Shown piece by piece: positions 34,093 through 41,681 of a stretch of DNA of 64,000 nucleotides (position 1 is its first letter; every line of letters begins with the position of its first letter). The notes under the pieces are model-generated. The model did not search any database, was not told the origin of the DNA, and worked only from the letters and a program-made list of their open reading frames with translations. The translations under genes and the position numbers were made by a program. Origin of the DNA: CAZZBK01 sp964652155 (GTDB taxonomy: Bacteria; Planctomycetota; Planctomycetia; Pirellulales; PNKZ01); contig CAZZBK010000002.1 in assembly GCA_964652155.1 (NCBI GenBank), forward strand, positions 62,001-126,000. The letters run 5' to 3'.

Positions 34093-35229
34093 ATGACGCT
34101 CCGCACGCTTTGCACCGCCGCTCTGGTTCTATTGGCCGCGACACCGCTGTTGGCCGGCGACAAACTCTGGGTGTATTTTGGCACCTACACGGGCCCCAAG
34201 AGCAAGGGAATCTATCGGTCCGATTTCGACATCGCGACCGGCAAGCTCAGCCCGCCCGAACTGGTCGGCGAGACCGCTAATCCCTCGTTCATCGCCATTC
34301 ATCCGAGCCGACAGTACCTCTATGCCGTGAACGAGATCGGCAGCTTCCAAGACAAGAAGCAGGGGGCGGTCACCGCCTTTCGCATCGACGGCAAGACCGG
34401 GCAGCTCACGTTGCTCAATCAACAAGGCTGCGGCGGCACGGGTCCGTGCCACATCACGTTGGACCGTGACGGCAAACACGCGCTGGTGGCCAACTACGGT
34501 GGCGGCAGCGCGGCGGTGCTGCCGATCGAGTCGAGTGGCCAACTCGCTCCGATGAGCAGTTTTCAGCAGCATGTTGGTTCGGGCCCACTGCCGCGCCAAG
34601 CAGCGCCGCACGCGCACTCGATCAATCTCGACGCGGCCAACAAGTTTGCCGTGGTCGCCGACCTGGGCTTGGACAAGGTGCTGATCTATCAATATGACGC
34701 GGCCAAGGGAACGATCACCCCCAACGAGCCTGCCGCGGGCACGGTCCCACCGGGGAGCGGACCGCGGCACTTCGCCTTTCATCCCAACGGCAAGCTGGCT
34801 TACGTCATCAACGAGATCACCCTCACCGTCACCGTGTTCGATTACGACGCCACGCACGGCGCACTCACGCAGAAGCAGACCCTTAGCACCTTGCCCGAGG
34901 GAGCCACAGGCAAGGGATTTTCAACCGCCGAGGTCGTCGTGCATCCTAGCGGCAAGTTCCTCTATGGCAGCAATCGCGGGCATGACAGCTTGGCCATTTT
35001 CAAAATTGCCGACGACGGTACGCTGACCGCCGCGGGGCACCGCAGCGGCGAGATCAAAACGCCCCGCAACTTTGCGATCGAGCCGAGCGGAAAGTTCCTG
35101 TTCGTGGCCAACCAGAGCGGAAACTCGGTCGTCGTTTATCGGATCGATTCGCAGAGCGGCGCGCTAGAGCCGACCGGCTCGACAATCGAAGTTGGAGCGC
35201 CGGTTTGCGTGCGATTTATGGCCCCGTAA
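34093..35229 (+). CDS. Secreted lactonase, YbhE/Pgl-like beta-propeller
   Basis: 378 residues with a signal peptide (TLCTAALVLLAATPLLAG). The mature part is a seven-bladed propeller of the cytoplasmic 6-phosphogluconolactonase (YbhE) family: VYFGTYTGPKSKGIYRSDFD, NPSFIAIHPSRQYLYAVNE, GGTGPCHITLDRDGKHALVANYGGG, HAHSINLD and SGPRHFAFHPNGKLAYV. Unlike E. coli Pgl it is exported, so the physiological substrate is more likely an extracytoplasmic lactone. Export of this family is frequent in planctomycetes. Stand-alone gene, divergent from the glycosylase. Confidence 0.9.
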   Translation: MTLRTLCTAALVLLAATPLLAGDKLWVYFGTYTGPKSKGIYRSDFDIATGKLSPPELVGETANPSFIAIHPSRQYLYAVNEIGSFQDKKQGAVTAFRIDGKTGQLTLLNQQGCGGTGPCHITLDRDGKHALVANYGGGSAAVLPIESSGQLAPMSSFQQHVGSGPLPRQAAPHAHSINLDAANKFAVVADLGLDKVLIYQYDAAKGTITPNEPAAGTVPPGSGPRHFAFHPNGKLAYVINEITLTVTVFDYDATHGALTQKQTLSTLPEGATGKGFSTAEVVVHPSGKFLYGSNRGHDSLAIFKIADDGTLTAAGHRSGEIKTPRNFAIEPSGKFLFVANQSGNSVVVYRIDSQSGALEPTGSTIEVGAPVCVRFMAP

Positions 35230-35276
35230 GCGAGCAATCTCCTGCTGGCATTGCTGGCACGCCTTGCTAGCGTCGC

Positions 35277-35301
35277 GGGAAGCAGCCAGGCTGCTCTTCC
35301 C
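35277..35301 (+). terminator. Possible factor-independent hairpin after the lactonase gene
   Basis: GGGAAGCAG (35277-35285) can pair with CTGCT/TTCCC (35291-35301) with a two-base bulge. No T tract follows, so termination is uncertain. Confidence 0.3.
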
Positions 35302-35366
35302 CTTGCTAACGGTAATCGGTACTGTCCCTCGCTCCTGGTGGTGAACCCCCGTGGGGTGCGAGCGCG

Positions 35367-35600
35367 ATGAGTGGCGAGCGGTTGGATTTGACGAGTAGCG
35401 CGGAGGAACCTCGTTCGGGCTCTGCTGCGCCCGCACAGCCCCACGTGGGCGTTCAATTCAACTGCTGTCGTGTGTACAGTCGGGTGTATCGCAATCGCGC
35501 GGCCACGGCCTACGTGGGGCATTGTCCCCGTTGCGGTCGAGGAGTGCGGTTGCTAATCGGCCCGGGGGGCACCGACGAGCGAATCTTTCAAGCTTTCTAA
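35367..35600 (+). CDS. Small zinc-ribbon-like protein
   Basis: 77 residues from ATG 35367. The first ~28 residues look unconserved; the rest (VQFNCCRVYSRVYRNRAATAY, then GHCPRCGRGVRLLIGPGGT) has a Cys-Cys pair and a CPRCG knuckle that could bind one zinc. The pattern strongly resembles small planctomycete proteins I have seen with FNCC and CPRCGxxV motifs, but no function is known. The next gene starts 23 bases downstream, and a third is coupled to it. The real start may be further downstream. First gene of a likely three-gene operon. Confidence 0.7.
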   Translation: MSGERLDLTSSAEEPRSGSAAPAQPHVGVQFNCCRVYSRVYRNRAATAYVGHCPRCGRGVRLLIGPGGTDERIFQAF

Positions 35601-35623
35601 CGTGGTGAGTCGAGCACCCAGCG

Positions 35624-36154
35624 ATGTTGGACTTTGAGGTCGAACGCTGTACGCGACATTGCGCCGAGTCGGGGCGCGCGCTCACCGCGGGTGAAGAAAT
35701 CTACTCGGTCTTGCTAAGCGAACGAGGTGCTGTGAAACGGCTGGATTACGCGATCGAGGTTTGGCATGGTCCGCCGGAAAAGGCGCTAGCCTGGTGGAAG
35801 TCAAAAATCCCGCTCGCCGATCAGACGACTCCCAAGCTTGCGCCGAGCGACGCGCTGCTGCAGTTTTTTGTCGAGTTGGAGCAGAGCGTCGACAAGGCGG
35901 ACGTGCGATATGTGCTGGCGTTGTTGCTCATTCGCCGGCGGATTTTCCGGCTCGAGGACCAAATTCGCGACGAACAAGGGCGTGACGTCATGGTCCTGTA
36001 CTGCGGTCGTAATGAAACAACGTATGACGTGCCGATCGTCGTGCCCGACGACGCGCGTATCGTACAAATTCAAGATCAGTTGGCCGAACTGCTGTTCACC
36101 TCGGGAGTCAAGCCGGCTGCGGCATCGACCTCAAGCGCGAGTACCTCCGCGTGA
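35624..36154 (+). CDS. Conserved-looking protein of unknown function in a three-gene operon
   Basis: 176 residues. The N terminus has Cys/His residues (DFEVERCTRHCAESGRAL) and a GEEIYSVLL segment; the centre is helical (LQFFVELEQSVDKADVRYVLALLLIRRRIFRLED), and a beta segment VMVLYCGRNETTYDVPIV follows. The C terminus is low-complexity Ala/Ser/Thr. Cytoplasmic by appearance, with no signal peptide. I do not recognise the family, though the codon pattern and coupling argue for a real gene: its stop overlaps the next start as GTGA (36151-36154). Possibly a zinc-containing partner of the small ribbon protein upstream. Confidence 0.75.
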   Translation: MLDFEVERCTRHCAESGRALTAGEEIYSVLLSERGAVKRLDYAIEVWHGPPEKALAWWKSKIPLADQTTPKLAPSDALLQFFVELEQSVDKADVRYVLALLLIRRRIFRLEDQIRDEQGRDVMVLYCGRNETTYDVPIVVPDDARIVQIQDQLAELLFTSGVKPAAASTSSASTSA

Positions 36155-37119
36155 GTGCCACACGACTTCCACCACCGTGTCCTGGCCGCCGTGAGCAGGC
36201 CGCTCGATGGGTGCTCAACCGTTGGGGACTGCTGGCGCTCCTGCTGTTGCCGTTTATCTCGGGAGGCGCGAACTGCACGCAATTCACGCACATGTCGACG
36301 ATCGTCGCGCCGCGCGTACTTTCGCCCACTCCGACGCTGGTCGAGGTGGCCAATGTCGTGAACGCTAACACGGCGCGCGTGCAGTCGCTGTATAGCGCCG
36401 ACGCCACGATCAGCGCTCCGCTCACCCCCTCGTTGCGAGCGACGTTGGCGGTCGAGCGTCCACGGAGATTGAGGCTGCGGGCCGACACGGCCCTGACCGG
36501 CGCGGAACTCGACCTGGGGAGCAATGACCAGTTGTTTTGGTTGTGGGCCAAGCGACAGCAGCCCCCGGCCGTCTTCTATTGCCGACACGATCAACTGATC
36601 AGCAGTTCGGCGCGGCAGATGTTGCCGATCGAGCCCGAGTGGCTGATCGAGGCGCTCGGGTTGACGACGATCGACCCGCAATCGCAGCCGCAAGGTCCAT
36701 TTGACATTGGCGGCGGCCGGCTACGGATTCAGACGCAACGCATGGGACCGCAAGGGCCGGTCTCGAAAGTGTTGATCATTGATGCGGCGCGCGGCTGGGT
36801 GCTGGAACAACATTTGTACGATCAGGTGGGGCAGCACGTGGCCAGCGCCACGGCGAGCAATTTTCTCCGCGATGCGGCCACGAACACCGTGCTGCCGCGC
36901 CACATCGAGATCAAGTATCCCGCGGCGAATTTCTCGATCAGCGTCGATTTTCGATCGTTGCAAGTCAACACGATCGCGGCGGCCAGTGGGGCGTCGTTCT
37001 TTGAAATGCCGCAATACCCTGGGGCACCCAGCGTCGATCTGGCGAATCCCAACTTTCAAGCTCCCCCGGGGGCTGCCGCAGCGCTGCCTCAGGCTGGCCG
37101 TGCCCCGCCACGTTTCTAA
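36151..37119 (+). CDS. Exported protein, possibly LolA-like
   Basis: 322 residues from GTG 36151, coupled by GTGA to the previous gene. A hydrophobic signal (WGLLALLLLPFISGGANC, about 24-41) ends at a cysteine, but the preceding GAN is a poor lipobox. The mature part runs from a helical VEVANVVNANTARVQSLYSADATIS through repeated beta strands (LRATLAVERPRRLRLRADT; LGSNDQLFWLWAK; VFYCRHDQLI; VSKVLIIDAARGWVLEQHLY) like the LolA/LppX half-barrel. That assignment is by pattern only. A Pro/Ala-rich tail closes it. Could bind a lipid or lipoprotein; cargo unknown. Confidence 0.78.
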   Translation: MSATRLPPPCPGRREQAARWVLNRWGLLALLLLPFISGGANCTQFTHMSTIVAPRVLSPTPTLVEVANVVNANTARVQSLYSADATISAPLTPSLRATLAVERPRRLRLRADTALTGAELDLGSNDQLFWLWAKRQQPPAVFYCRHDQLISSSARQMLPIEPEWLIEALGLTTIDPQSQPQGPFDIGGGRLRIQTQRMGPQGPVSKVLIIDAARGWVLEQHLYDQVGQHVASATASNFLRDAATNTVLPRHIEIKYPAANFSISVDFRSLQVNTIAAASGASFFEMPQYPGAPSVDLANPNFQAPPGAAAALPQAGRAPPRF

Positions 37120-37154
37120 CGCCACCTGGGTGCTCAAACGTGAAGGGCGTGGCC

Positions 37155-38273
37155 CTAATAGGCGGCGACCTCGATTTGAAAATGCACAATCGGAGTTGTG
37201 GGGTGATTGGTCACCACCTCGACATCGATGCACTTGGCCCCTTTGTGGTCGAGCGTCGGCGAGTCAGCGGGGACCTCGACATCGAGGATATGCCGGGCCA
37301 CTTTGCCACGAAAGCTCTCGTCTCGTTGCCAGGAAATTTTTACGGCGTCGGAACTGGCCTTCACGGCCTGAATGGCGACATCGGCCGCTTCGCCGCGCGC
37401 CAGTAAATACAACCGTTCCTTGCCTCCTTGGGCACGCTTTAGATTTCCCATTTGCAGACAGGTCCCCGCGACATGCCGACCGTGCAGGCTGAAATCGCTC
37501 ACGACATCCACGTGGTACGCCAATTCGCGCGGCGGTTGAAATTGGACAGCGGGCTCCACCGGCACGTCGATCGTAAACGACAGTTTGCCGTTATGCTCGC
37601 CACGTTCGAGTCCGGCCGCGAGCGAGAGAATCATCTCGTATCCGGCGGTCGCGCCGAGAGGGTCAAGCTGCTCGGGTCGCGCAGGAACGAGTTTGTATTG
37701 AAGCTGGGGCAAGGGGCAGTCGACCTCGACAATTTTGAAACGATCCCAGGTTTGCGAGTAAACCAACACACGCTGCTCGCGCGACTCGGTTGTACGAACA
37801 TCGCTGAAGGCCACGACCTTGGGTGACGTCGCAAACTTGGCGCGAATCGCACCGACGAGATGCAACGTGACCATATGCCGATCAGGATCGTTCGTGATGA
37901 GAACTCCTCCCTGGTGGAAATTCTCCTTGGGTTCGAGCGCTTGCCATTCGATTTCGACCTGCTTTTGTTCGCCAGGCTTGAGCATTCCGTTGGGCGAATT
38001 GAGCAGCGTGCACTTGCAGCTCGTTCCACCCGACTGGAGCCGCAGATCGGCCGAGCCAACGTTTCGCACCGTGAACGTATGCCGGCCGCGCTCACCGACG
38101 TCCATCACGCCAAAGTCGTGGGACTCATGATCGATTTCAATTTTGGGCGTACCCGTGGGTTGCACGCTGGCCGCTTGCGTCGAGACGGCCGAGACCTGGA
38201 GACGACCCCACAATATGCCCGTCAAGGCGACGAGTGGGATGCCAGCGGCGAGTAGCCATTTCCATTTCGCCAT
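37155..38273 (-). CDS. DUF1573 domain protein, membrane anchored
   Basis: 372 residues. An N-terminal anchor (WLLAAGIPLVALTGILWG) is followed by a DUF1573 Ig-like module: HESHDFGVMDVGERGRHTFTVRNVGSADL and the typical GGTSCKCTLL Cys-x-Cys pair, then VEIEWQALEP and a second, more divergent Ig-like half. The fold is ASPM-SPD-2-Hydin-like, usually periplasmic. DUF1573 proteins are very common in planctomycetes and Bacteroidetes; molecular role unknown. Convergent with the LolA-like gene and divergent from the enolase-superfamily gene. Confidence 0.88.
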   Translation of the reverse strand: MAKWKWLLAAGIPLVALTGILWGRLQVSAVSTQAASVQPTGTPKIEIDHESHDFGVMDVGERGRHTFTVRNVGSADLRLQSGGTSCKCTLLNSPNGMLKPGEQKQVEIEWQALEPKENFHQGGVLITNDPDRHMVTLHLVGAIRAKFATSPKVVAFSDVRTTESREQRVLVYSQTWDRFKIVEVDCPLPQLQYKLVPARPEQLDPLGATAGYEMILSLAAGLERGEHNGKLSFTIDVPVEPAVQFQPPRELAYHVDVVSDFSLHGRHVAGTCLQMGNLKRAQGGKERLYLLARGEAADVAIQAVKASSDAVKISWQRDESFRGKVARHILDVEVPADSPTLDHKGAKCIDVEVVTNHPTTPIVHFQIEVAAY

Positions 38274-38462
38274 CGATGGCTTCCTCAGGAGTCTCGTAAT
38301 GGTTCAACATCACTCGCAACCTACCCTGCGGAAGCTCGGATCAGCAATCGCCGCGGCCTCGAAAAGACCAGAACTAAACCAATTCTCGCGCCATCTTAAT
38401 ATCGATACAATACTTGGCTGACTGGCGTCCCGATTGCCCCCTACTGAGCCGAGAGTCGATTC

Positions 38463-39584
38463 ATGAAGATTACCGCAGTGCGCACGATTCCGTTGGGTGG
38501 CGCGACCCACGATCATGGATGGCCAGGGGGGACCGACCCCAACGTGCAGTACAATACGCTGATCGAGGTTGCGAGCGACAGCGGCCTCACGGGCTTTGGC
38601 AGTTGCTACACCACGCTCGCGCTGGTCGAGGGCTCGCTGCAATTGCTGCGTGAGCACTTGCTGGGCGAATCAGCGTTGCAACCCGAGCGGGTGAGCGAAA
38701 AGTTGCGGCAATCGATGTTCTGGCTCGGACGTGGCGGCTCGGTCGAACACACGATCAGCGGCATCGATATCGCGCTGTGGGACCTTTATGGCAAGGCGCT
38801 CAACGAGCCCGTTTCGCGTTTGCTGGGCGGCAACTATCGCGATCGAATCAAGCCGTATGCCTCGATGTTGTTTGACGACCCACCGCAACTGCGCGACAAG
38901 CTGCTGGAACAGACTGCCCGTGGTTTTAAGGCGATCAAGATGGGCTGGCGTCCATTCGGTCGCGTGAGTCGCAAATACGATGAGTTGCTGATCAAAACGG
39001 CGCGTGACACGGTCGGCGAGGATGTCGAACTTATGGTCGACGCTGGCGGCAGCGAGCAGTTCTGGCCGCATGGCATCCACTGGGCGCGCGAGACGGCCAA
39101 GATGCTCGGCGACTATCAGATCACGTGGTTTGAAGAGGCGTTGCAGCCCGACGATGTCGAAAGCTTCGCGCAGCTCCGCGAGGCGAGCCCGGTGTTAATT
39201 ACCACGGGCGAGGTGCTCGTGCGTCGGCAACAGTTCCAGCCGTTTATTGATCGCCGGGCCGTCGACATTTTGCAACCCGACTTGACCAAATGCGGCGGGT
39301 TGAGCGAAGGACGCCGTTTGGCATGGGCCGCATACGATCGGGGCATGCTCATCGTGCCGCATGGCTGGAACACGGCCGTGGGCGTGGCTGCCGATTTGGC
39401 GCTCAGCGCCGCGATGCCCGTGGCGCGTTGGGTCGAGTACCAGACCGGCGTACCTTATATCGAGGAGGTCATCGATCCGCCGTTCCAACTGGACCGTGAC
39501 GGCATGCTCCGCGTGCCCGATGGACCGGGGCTGGGCATCCATCTCAACCGCGATGCCATCGAACGCTTCACGCCGCGAACGTAA
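38463..39584 (+). CDS. Mandelate racemase/muconate lactonizing enzyme family protein
   Basis: 373 residues, two-domain enolase-superfamily enzyme. The capping domain is at about 1-125; the barrel holds the base KAIKMGWR (about 158-165), metal ligands Asp in MVDAGGS (about 193), Glu in TWFEEAL (about 223) and Glu in TTGEVLV (about 249), and the His in VPHGWN (about 299). All Mg ligands are present, so it should be an active acid-sugar or sugar-acid dehydratase/racemase. The substrate cannot be assigned. A possible -10 box (TACAAT, 38406-38411) is upstream without a good -35. Single gene. Confidence 0.9.
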   Translation: MKITAVRTIPLGGATHDHGWPGGTDPNVQYNTLIEVASDSGLTGFGSCYTTLALVEGSLQLLREHLLGESALQPERVSEKLRQSMFWLGRGGSVEHTISGIDIALWDLYGKALNEPVSRLLGGNYRDRIKPYASMLFDDPPQLRDKLLEQTARGFKAIKMGWRPFGRVSRKYDELLIKTARDTVGEDVELMVDAGGSEQFWPHGIHWARETAKMLGDYQITWFEEALQPDDVESFAQLREASPVLITTGEVLVRRQQFQPFIDRRAVDILQPDLTKCGGLSEGRRLAWAAYDRGMLIVPHGWNTAVGVAADLALSAAMPVARWVEYQTGVPYIEEVIDPPFQLDRDGMLRVPDGPGLGIHLNRDAIERFTPRT

Positions 39585-39601
39585 GAAGCGTTCGGCGGCG
39601 A

Positions 39602-40819
39602 TTACGACTTGTCGGCAGTAGCGTGCTCGGCGTTGGCATGTTCGGAGCGGCGTCCATGAGGTTCGGCCATTCCGTTGGCCGACGGGACTTGTCGGAGGAT
39701 CGACTTCCACCCCATGCGATACGTGCGATTGCGCCAATGGACCTTGTTGTTGAACAACGAGACCACCCAGATGTAGAGCATGATGGCATCTTTGAGCGGA
39801 ATGGCCGCCTTGTACCGCCAGGGGATCGGCGTACCGCGTAAATGCCGGGTGGCGATCGACTCTAGGCCGATCTTTGTCAGTAACAATCCGATGAACGCGG
39901 GCCACCAGCTGAGACCGCCGATCGCCAGCGCGCACGAGCCCATGAACAGGGGCGTGATGACCAATTCGGCAAAGGGCGAGATGACGTTCATGCGCCAACG
40001 CAGGGCGGCATGGCGCGTGTGCCGCTTGACAAACGAGCTCATGGGCCAGTGGACATGAATCACGTGCGACGCAACGGTGGAGAGCACCAGTCGCCAGCCG
40101 CCCCGTTTGATCGCCACACCGAGCATGAAATCGTCGCCCGCCATGTCGCGTACTTGGCGCAATCCGTCCGTGGCGTCCAACGCCGCGCGGCGACAGAGCA
40201 TCCCCTTGCCCATCACGGCATCTTGCCCGAGCAAGGCCCGGAGCGTGATGGTAATCACGCCGGCAAACTCGCTTAGCCGCAGATTTTCGCACGCGGCCGA
40301 CACGTTCTGCTCGCCAACCCCAACGACGGGCTGATAGACGAGTCCGACTTGAGGGTCTTGCATCGGTTGCACGAGCTGAGTCAGATCGTTCGGTGCGATC
40401 CGCACGTTGCTGTCACTCAGCAAGATCAGCTCGTGTTTGGCGTGTGGCAACATCGTTTCGAGGTTGCCGATCTTGGGGCTCACTGCATCGCTGTTGTTAT
40501 GATCGATGAAGAGCACATCGTGCTTGGGAAACCTCGCGGCCACCGCCCGCGCGACGAGCATGCCAGGATCGTCAGGCGACCGGCTGCCGAAAATGATCTG
40601 CAAGGGCTCGTAACTCAGGCTGAGAAAGCTGGCGATGTTTTCCGCAAGTTCTTCATCCTCGCCGCTGAGGGGCTTGAGGATCGTGACCCCCGGACGATAA
40701 TCACTCCGGTAACGACGTGCGTTTTGCTTCCGTTGCCAGTGGAGCCAGATGAACATCGCGGTGATGGCGATGAAGTAGTTTCCGACGCCGAACGACAATA
40801 ACCAAAACGCTGCACCCAC
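39602..40819 (-). CDS. Membrane glycosyltransferase, ceramide glucosyltransferase/HpnI-like (GT21)
   Basis: 405 residues. An N-terminal helix (FWLLSFGVGNYFIAITAMFIWL) leads into a GT2-fold domain starting VTILKPLSGEDEELAENI, with LLSDSNVRI (Asp136), MAGDDFMLG (Asp229-Asp230) and the terminal LRW motif (274-275 RW). Two or three C-terminal helices follow. This is the layout of GT21 ceramide glucosyltransferases and of HpnI, which adds N-acetylglucosamine to bacteriohopanetetrol. Because hpnCDE lie in the same window an HpnI role is attractive, but the genes are 28 kb apart and a sphingolipid-type acceptor is equally possible. Separated from the enolase-family gene by 17 bases, convergent. Confidence 0.85.
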   Translation of the reverse strand: MGAAFWLLSFGVGNYFIAITAMFIWLHWQRKQNARRYRSDYRPGVTILKPLSGEDEELAENIASFLSLSYEPLQIIFGSRSPDDPGMLVARAVAARFPKHDVLFIDHNNSDAVSPKIGNLETMLPHAKHELILLSDSNVRIAPNDLTQLVQPMQDPQVGLVYQPVVGVGEQNVSAACENLRLSEFAGVITITLRALLGQDAVMGKGMLCRRAALDATDGLRQVRDMAGDDFMLGVAIKRGGWRLVLSTVASHVIHVHWPMSSFVKRHTRHAALRWRMNVISPFAELVITPLFMGSCALAIGGLSWWPAFIGLLLTKIGLESIATRHLRGTPIPWRYKAAIPLKDAIMLYIWVVSLFNNKVHWRNRTYRMGWKSILRQVPSANGMAEPHGRRSEHANAEHATADKS

Positions 40820-40975
40820 GAACGAGTCCTTAGCGCTGTGCGATCAAAAAGGAGAGGCCGTCGTGCAGGGGCACCACGATCGCGTTGTCGCGTAAAACAG
40901 GCTTGCCGACGGCACTTGCTGGCACGGCAGATTAGCAAATCCGCCCCAAGGTGTACACCCAGGTCAGGGGGCGAA

Positions 40976-41365
40976 TCAGCGTCGAAGATCGGCCTGGCCA
41001 TCGAACGACGCGGCACTAAACGTGCCGAGCTTTTCGCGTAGCGTCTCGGCCGTAAATGGCTTGACCAGATAGTCGGTCACTCCCGCCTGAATGGCCTCGA
41101 GCACACGGCCTTTTTCCGCTTCCGTGGTGACCATAATGATCGGCGTCTGGCTCCCCAGGGCCCGAATGCCGCGTACCAAGTCCAGGCCGCTCTTGATCGG
41201 CATATTCCAGTCGGTTAGGACGAGATCGAAGTGCTGTTGCTGAAACTTTTCGAGCCCCTCGGCACCGTCAGCAGCCTCGACCGCCTGGGAAATTCCCACG
41301 GCTTGCAGTGAGCGTAGGATGATTTTTCGCATCGTGTTCGAATCATCGACCACCAGCACGTTCAT
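40976..41365 (-). CDS. CheY-like single-domain response regulator
   Basis: 129 residues, receiver domain only. All key residues are present: Asp7-Asp8, phospho-acceptor Asp52 in VLTDWNMP, Thr80 and Lys102 in YLVKPF. The TDWNMP motif and length are typical of chemotaxis CheY. No kinase, receptor or flagellar gene is nearby, so its partner is elsewhere. It has a 9-bp hairpin 44-72 bases before the start codon (41409-41437), which could belong to the leader. Confidence 0.94.
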   Translation of the reverse strand: MNVLVVDDSNTMRKIILRSLQAVGISQAVEAADGAEGLEKFQQQHFDLVLTDWNMPIKSGLDLVRGIRALGSQTPIIMVTTEAEKGRVLEAIQAGVTDYLVKPFTAETLREKLGTFSAASFDGQADLRR

Positions 41366-41580
41366 GTCCCATGCTCCTCATGCCGATACGCCCGTCAGAG
41401 CCATTTTAGGCGAGCAGCGAAAATCGATCTGCTCGCCGCCATGAACAAGATTACTTCACACGGCGCAGGCAGGCTGGCGATCGCAAGGCCCCAAGAGAGC
41501 CATTCCACCGTCGATTAACGGAGGAGCATGTCCGGCGATACCGGTTGTGACGAATCTGCTCGAAGGGGATCGACTGAGTT
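41366..41580. other. Intergenic stretch between CheY and the palindromic element
   Basis: No convincing gene. It holds a perfect 9-bp stem GGCGAGCAG (41409-41417) / CTGCTCGCC (41429-41437) with an 11-base loop. Read with the minus strand this hairpin is either in the CheY leader or a weak 3' structure for the DUF1501 gene upstream; no T tract is present. The rest shows nothing I can name. With the repeat at 41581-41681 it makes a 315-base gap. Confidence 0.5.
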
Positions 41581-41681
41581 AGAGCGTCTAACAAAATGGC
41601 AGCGGAGAGGGAGGCAGTCCCATTTTTCTCGGCAGCCCTCGAAAAATTGGGGCAGTCCCCAGCCATTTTGTTAGACGCTCT
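41581..41681. repeat. 101-bp palindromic element with perfect 20-bp ends
   Basis: The first 20 bases AGAGCGTCTAACAAAATGGC (41581-41600) are the exact reverse complement of the last 20 (41662-41681). Inside, CCCATTTTTCTCG and CGAAAAATTGGGG form a second imperfect pair, so the whole unit folds back. The motif GGCAGTCCC occurs twice in the interior. The element touches the stop codon of the DUF1501 gene (TAA read on the minus strand, 41683-41681). A degraded single arm is at 15944-15981. This looks like a non-coding, MITE- or REP-like dispersed repeat; a transcription-end role is possible. Confidence 0.85.

Noticed and set aside
39195..40292. A 365-codon minus-strand frame over the enolase-family and glycosyltransferase genes
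   Set aside because: It overlaps both genes in shifted frames and is rich in Arg/His/Cys as expected of a shadow.
41409..41437. A 9-bp perfect hairpin before CheY as a riboswitch
   Set aside because: Too small and simple for any known riboswitch class; recorded only as a leader or terminator-like hairpin.
41451..41666. A 71-codon minus-strand frame
   Set aside because: It lies mostly within the palindromic element and has no homologue I know; treated as an artefact of the repeat.
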